From the NCBI GenBank assembly GCA_963736175.1, contig CAVTNU010000005.1, positions 260,511-324,510 of the forward strand: DNA of 64,000 bases, written 5' to 3'. The position numbers and the translations under genes were made by a program. This stretch comes from Rhodoblastus sp963736175. GTDB taxonomy: Bacteria; Pseudomonadota; Alphaproteobacteria; Rhizobiales; Beijerinckiaceae. Each line of letters opens with the position of its first letter. Position 1 is the stretch's first letter. Shown piece after piece: positions 62,179 through 64,000 of this stretch. Below the pieces are notes generated by a model. The model was not told where the DNA came from. It worked only from the letters and a program-made list of their open reading frames with translations, and searched no databases.

Positions 62179-63878
62179 CTAACTAAATCCTTGAGGTGCA
62201 TCAAGATGGTTCTGCCCGATTGATTTGATCGCGCCGTCCTCGACGAAGATGATGTCGTCGCCGATATTCAAAATGGCCGGGCTGTGCGTCACGACAACGA
62301 CCGTGGCTCCGGCCTGCCGCCTTTCGACTATGGCTCGACAAATGATGTCTTCGCCGAGGCTGTCGAGATGCGCGGTCGGCTCGTCGAGCACGAGCAATGT
62401 TGGATTGCAGGCGACCGCGCGCGCAAAAGCCAGTCGTTGCCGTTCGCCGGCCGAGAGGAGAAGGCCGGATTCGCCGATCTCCATGTCATAACCGCGCGGC
62501 GCCGTCCGAATTCAACTCGTGAGTCCCGCCGCTTCGCAGGCTCGGTCTATGGCTTCATCTTCGATCGAACGCCCGACGCAAATGTTTTCACGGATCGTGC
62601 CGCGAAACAGAACCGCGGCTTGCGGCATGAAGCCGGTATTGCGCCACAAGTCCTCGCGGGCGATGGTCTCCAGCGGGCGTCCGTCGAGCAGGATGCGCCC
62701 CTCGTCGCAATCGAGCAGGCGCAGCAACGTAAAGATCAAGGTCGTCTTGCCGGCGCCGCTGCGTCCCGTGATCGCGGTGATGCGCGACGGACGAATATCA
62801 AGCGAAACGCGCCTGAGCAAAGCGGCGTCGCCGGCGCGCACGACGACATCCTGCAATCGGTAATGTCCGACAATCCGCGGCGGTCCGGCAATGGCTTTGG
62901 CGGGTGGGCGCGGCTCCCCGCTCGCCAATTCCCGTTCGATCCGGCGCATGCGCGCCCAGGCGTCGCGCAATTCGACGAACGCCGGCGCCAGTTGATTTAC
63001 CGCCGTGGTGAGCTGACCAAAAATCGCCGCCATGGCGATCAGCGAGCCGGTGCTGACGGTGCCGCCCGATACGAGATAGCCGCCGATCAGATAAAAGGCG
63101 CTCAACGCCACCGCTCCTGAGGCCTGCGCGCCGCCGAGTATCCAATGGGGCCGGAGCCGCCTGTTCAAGACCGCGACGCGGTAAGATTCAGCGAGCGCGG
63201 CCATGCGGTCCATCGGCCAGTGTTTCGCCGTCGTCACCCGGAGCAGCGCGCCCGATACGCCGAATGTATTCAAGATATGTTCGGTGATGCCGGCGCTGGC
63301 CTCGATCTCGCAGCCGCGCGCCTTGTTGGAGCGCCGCGCGGCCATGACGGTTATGGCCGTACCCATAGCCAGTCCGATCAGACTCACCAGAGCCATGGCC
63401 GGTTGCCACAGGACGATCACGACCAACATGCCGATCGCCTCGAATGCGCCGATCACCACCCAGCCGGAAAGCTGGCCGACGCTGTCGTCGATGAGCGCGA
63501 TGTCGCCGCGCATCAGCTGCAGCAGATCCGCCTGCTTGGTCTCAAGGAAATAGCGGACGGATTGTCGTTGCAGATGTTCGTAGAGGCGTAGCGCCAGACG
63601 CTGGCCAAGCCGGGCGCGGCGCGCGCCAGAAGATCGAGCGCGCCCCTCGTCAACAGGATCCGCGAAAGCATCAGCGCCAGTTGCAGGGCGACGATGGATA
63701 GCAGGACCGAGCCGTCGCGCCCGATCAGTCCTTTGTCGAACAAAGGCTGGAACAGGAGCGCCGCGGCCAGCCCGGCCGCGGTCGCCACCCCCAGCAGCAA
63801 CGTCCCGGTAAAATAGAGCGACCCCATCTGGGTCAGACACCAAAACCCAAGCCGAACGTTCGAATGTTCCTTCGCCAT
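62179..63878 (-). pseudogene. ABC exporter (half transporter) with frameshift and internal TGA
   Basis: Membrane-spanning exporter with fused ATPase, about 566 codons, without an N-terminal peptidase domain. The first part (63878 to ~63622) has two membrane segments; there the frame shifts by net -1 within a GCGC-rich stretch, resuming as ARRARLGQRLALRLYEHLQRQ. Walker A is TGRSGAGKTT. After DEAIDRACEAAGLTS an in-frame TGA (62514-62512) interrupts; reading through gives IRTAPRGYDMEIGESGLLL, then the signature LSAGERQRLAFARA, Walker B LLVLDEPTAHLD and H-loop THSPA. Likely exports the modified peptide; probably non-functional as read. Confidence 0.75.
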
Positions 63879-64000
63879 TCCCGCTCCTGATGGCGCAACC
63901 GGCCGACCGACCCGAAGTCGCTGCTCTGGTTATACGAAATCACGCCGGGTTTCAGCTCCATAACGCAGCTCACCCGCCCCTGCCAAATCAAGTCGTTCGG
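63833..64000 (-). CDS. C-terminal end of an upstream gene (uncertain)
   Basis: An open frame on the minus strand enters from the window edge and stops at 63833, overlapping the exporter start by 46 bases. It reads ...ELKPGVISYNQSSDFGSVGR... with RLRHQEREW after it, which looks protein-like, but the segment is short and the family is not recognised. It could be another RiPP-locus gene or only open by chance. Confidence 0.3.
   Translation of the reverse strand, partial: PNDLIWQGRVSCVMELKPGVISYNQSSDFGSVGRLRHQEREWRRNIRTFGLGFGV

Noticed and set aside
62512..62514. TGA in the exporter read as selenocysteine or a programmed stop
   Set aside because: No SECIS-like structure or selenoprotein context is apparent, and the second frameshift in the same gene points to decay or sequence error instead.
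1..64000. CRISPR arrays, IS elements, integrases, rRNA operons
   Set aside because: No regularly spaced repeats, transposase or integrase motifs, or rRNA sequence were seen anywhere in the window.

Overview
The window is GC-rich alphaproteobacterial chromosomal DNA, most likely from an order Hyphomicrobiales (Rhizobiales) member related to Beijerinckiaceae or Methylocystaceae. The pointers are the flaF/flbT flagellar regulators, the DUF1217 flagellar protein, the metX-metW pair beside a chorismate mutase, the PGM1-type phosphoglucomutase and the DUF2125 protein. Genus-level placement is inference; no database search was possible.

Layout. 1-8.9 kb: housekeeping metabolism, with the end of prs, a secreted polysaccharide deacetylase, thiolase plus MaoC hydratase, metX-metW divergent from chorismate mutase, a DUF2125 protein, an ETFB-lysine-methyltransferase-like enzyme and a hemerythrin-like protein. 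9.0-13.6 kb: a complete five-gene branched-chain-amino-acid-type (HAAT) ABC importer. 13.8-25.4 kb: a membrane protein, phosphoglucomutase, a frameshifted enoyl-CoA hydratase, an AmpG-like permease, an Rrf2 regulator, an acyl-CoA ligase, a methyltransferase, a PiT phosphate transporter and a GMC oxidoreductase. 25.5-38.8 kb: a flagellar block (flgE, flgK, flgL, flaF, flbT, flgD, fliQ, flhA, fliR and small accessory genes), preceded on the opposite strand by a TPR-glycosyltransferase and a DUF1217 protein. It is followed by a soluble chemoreceptor with protoglobin, MCP, PilZ and Cache-like modules. 41.2-50.9 kb: dapE, a DUF4345 protein, an archaic-type chaperone-usher pilus set with SCPU-domain subunits, a previously unmarked relic of a second dapE 3' end, and penicillin-binding protein 1A. 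51.2-57.9 kb: dnaN, a GNAT enzyme, a degenerate NodB-like protein, rpmF, and an EmrAB-type efflux pump with a divergent TetR regulator and a palindromic operator candidate.

The most interesting part is 58.1-64.0 kb. Next to a tRNA-Glu(CUC) gene lies a minus-strand lanthipeptide-type RiPP locus: an ABC exporter, a 59-residue acidic peptide ending in a Ser/Thr/Cys-rich tail (too short for ordinary ORF calling), an attenuator-like hairpin, a class II lanthipeptide synthetase (LanM) with a CCG-type zinc site as in ProcM, and a 71-residue NHLP-type leader protein that lacks an obvious core. The synthetase has a net +1 frameshift. The exporter has a net -1 frameshift and an in-frame TGA. The locus is therefore either decaying or affected by base-calling errors. 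A third indel, in the enoyl-CoA hydratase gene, fuses it in frame with pgm and raises the same question.

Start codons were re-chosen from Shine-Dalgarno spacing and family alignment wherever the longest open frame looked too long. All homology statements come from recalled family motifs, not from searches.
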